Origin: an uncultured Eubacteriales bacterium
Lineage (GTDB): Bacteria; Bacillota; Clostridia; Oscillospirales; Oscillospiraceae
Assembly (NCBI GenBank): GCA_900553805.1
Contig: USEU01000033.1
Coordinates: 1-22,328 of the forward strand
DNA length: 22,328 bases
Direction: 5' to 3'
The position numbers were made by a program, and so were the translations under genes. Of this stretch, positions 21,161-22,328 are shown piece by piece (within the stretch, counting starts at the first letter, position 1; each line of letters begins with the position of its first letter). Below the pieces are notes generated by a model. It ran no database searches. It was not told the origin of the DNA and was given only the letters and a program-made list of their open reading frames with translations.

Positions 21161-22328
21161 ATGGGATTCAAATCTGACATCGAAATTGCGCAGGAGACCA
21201 CAATGCTCCCCATCACCGAGATCGCCAAGACCGCCGGTGTGGACGAGAAGTATCTGGAGCAGTACGGCAAGTACAAGGCCAAGGTCGACTACAACATCCT
21301 CAAGGATATGGCCGACAAGCCCAACGGCAAGCTGATCCTGGTCACCGCCATCAACCCCACCCCCGCCGGCGAGGGCAAGACCACCACCACGGTCGGCCTG
21401 GCAGATGGCATGCGCAAATTGGGTAAGAATGTTCTGGTCGCTCTGCGTGAGCCCTCCCTCGGCCCCGTGTTCGGCGTCAAGGGCGGCGCTGCCGGCGGCG
21501 GCTACGCACAGGTCGTCCCCATGGAGGACATCAACCTGCACTTCACCGGCGACTTCCACGCCATCGGCGCTGCCAACAACCTGCTGGCCGCCATGCTGGA
21601 TAACCACATCTACCAGGGCAACGCCCTGAACATCGACCCCCGCCAGATCGTATGGCGCCGCTGCGTCGATATGAACGACCGTCAGCTCCGCTTCGTGGTG
21701 GACGGCCTGGGCGGCAAGACCAATGGTATGCCCCGTGAGGACGGCTACGACATCACCGTGGCCTCCGAGGTCATGGCAGTGCTGTGCCTGGCCTCCGACG
21801 TCAACGACCTGAAGGCCCGTCTGGCCCGTCTGGTGGTCGCCTACACCCGGGACGGCAAGCCCGTCACCGCCGGCGACCTGCACGCCCAGGGCGCAATGGC
21901 TGCCCTGCTGAAGGACGCGCTGAAGCCCAACCTGGTTCAGACTCTGGAGCACACCCCCGCCTTTGTCCATGGCGGCCCGTTTGCCAACATTGCTCACGGC
22001 TGCAACTCCGTCACCGCTACCAAGGTGGCTCTGAAGCTGTCTGACTACACCGTTACCGAGGCCGGCTTCGGCGCTGACCTGGGTGCTGAGAAGTTCCTGG
22101 ACATCAAGTGCCGCATGGCCGGCCTGAAGCCCAGCTGCGTGGTGCTGGTCGCCACCGTCCGCGCCCTGAAGTACAACGGCGGCGTGCCCAAGGCTGAGAC
22201 CGGCAACGAGAACCTGGAGGCTCTGGAGAAGGGTCTGCCCAACCTGCTGCGGCATGTGGGGAACATCACCAAGGTCTACAAGCTGCCCTGCGTGGTCGCC
22301 ATCAACCGCTTCCCCACCGACACCGAGG
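21161..22328 (+). CDS. fhs: Formate-tetrahydrofolate ligase, 5' part (cut by window end)
   Basis: The first 389 codons of a protein usually about 556 residues long; the frame is open to the window edge. It joins formate to tetrahydrofolate with ATP, giving 10-formyl-THF for purine synthesis and one-carbon or acetogenic (Wood-Ljungdahl) metabolism. The nucleotide loop is TPAGEGKTT (67-75); [36 protein letters not shown] in pieces around 95-130, [15 protein letters not shown] and the [14 protein letters not shown] segment are family hallmarks. AAGGAG lies 10 nt before the ATG at 21161; an in-frame ATG at 21152 is too close to it. Codon choice suggests high expression. The leader is highly structured. 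Confidence 0.96.
   Translation, partial: MGFKSDIEIAQETTMLPITEIAKTAGVDEKYLEQYGKYKAKVDYNILKDMADKPNGKLILVTAINPTPAGEGKTTTTVGLADGMRKLGKNVLVALREPSLGPVFGVKGGAAGGGYAQVVPMEDINLHFTGDFHAIGAANNLLAAMLDNHIYQGNALNIDPRQIVWRRCVDMNDRQLRFVVDGLGGKTNGMPREDGYDITVASEVMAVLCLASDVNDLKARLARLVVAYTRDGKPVTAGDLHAQGAMAALLKDALKPNLVQTLEHTPAFVHGGPFANIAHGCNSVTATKVALKLSDYTVTEAGFGADLGAEKFLDIKCRMAGLKPSCVVLVATVRALKYNGGVPKAETGNENLEALEKGLPNLLRHVGNITKVYKLPCVVAINRFPTDTE

Overview
The window looks like a chromosomal segment of a high-GC Gram-positive anaerobe of the Clostridia, most likely an Oscillospiraceae-type gut bacterium (Flavonifractor/Oscillibacter/Lawsonibacter relatives). This is an inference from three things: GC-rich codon use combined with strong AGGAGG-type ribosome sites and consensus sigma-A promoters, a Firmicute-style ethanolamine (eut) microcompartment locus, and interspersed GC-rich palindromic repeats between genes. 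No rRNA, tRNA, CRISPR array, insertion sequence or prophage gene was seen.

Left part, all on the minus strand (13109 down to 107). A tightly packed 12-gene operon, eutG-eutA-eutC-eutL-eutM-eutT-eutB-eutE-pduL-(pduM-like)-eutN-eutH, encodes an ethanolamine-degrading bacterial microcompartment. EutH imports ethanolamine. EutBC, with adenosylcobalamin made by EutT and reactivated by EutA, splits it to acetaldehyde and ammonia. EutE makes acetyl-CoA, PduL makes acetyl phosphate, and EutG reduces acetaldehyde to ethanol to recycle NADH. EutL, EutM and EutN build the shell. Most junctions are overlaps (ATGA, TTGA) or gaps under 15 bp. eutB is separated from eutC by three genes, and the pduL/pduM-like/eutN block mirrors the pduLMN order of propanediol loci. 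The operon ends in about 700 bp of non-coding DNA (2242-2938) holding two copies of a roughly 170-bp unit, each with a terminator-like hairpin, and a palindromic interspersed repeat. Then follow a thioredoxin-reductase-like gene and an MFS transporter (ATGA overlap), closed by a terminator at 30-78.

Middle part. Divergent from eutG, a plus-strand operon encodes a 44-residue membrane protein, RuvC, RuvA and RuvB (Holliday-junction processing). Next is a small four-CxxC zinc-ribbon protein behind a consensus promoter with an AT-rich upstream element, followed by a terminator it shares with a convergent MATE efflux gene.

Right part. A minus-strand GH31 alpha-glucosidase is divergent from thymidylate kinase (tmk, plus strand), with a good promoter for each in a 314-bp spacer. 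After the tmk terminator comes a 463-bp spacer leading to fhs (formate-tetrahydrofolate ligase), cut by the window end. This spacer holds the least explained structure in the window: a perfect 9-bp palindrome at the fhs transcription start, then two consecutive RNA hairpins sharing an identical 16-nt core and the same predicted 8-nt loop. I do not recognise it as a known riboswitch, and it is my best candidate for an undescribed regulatory element.
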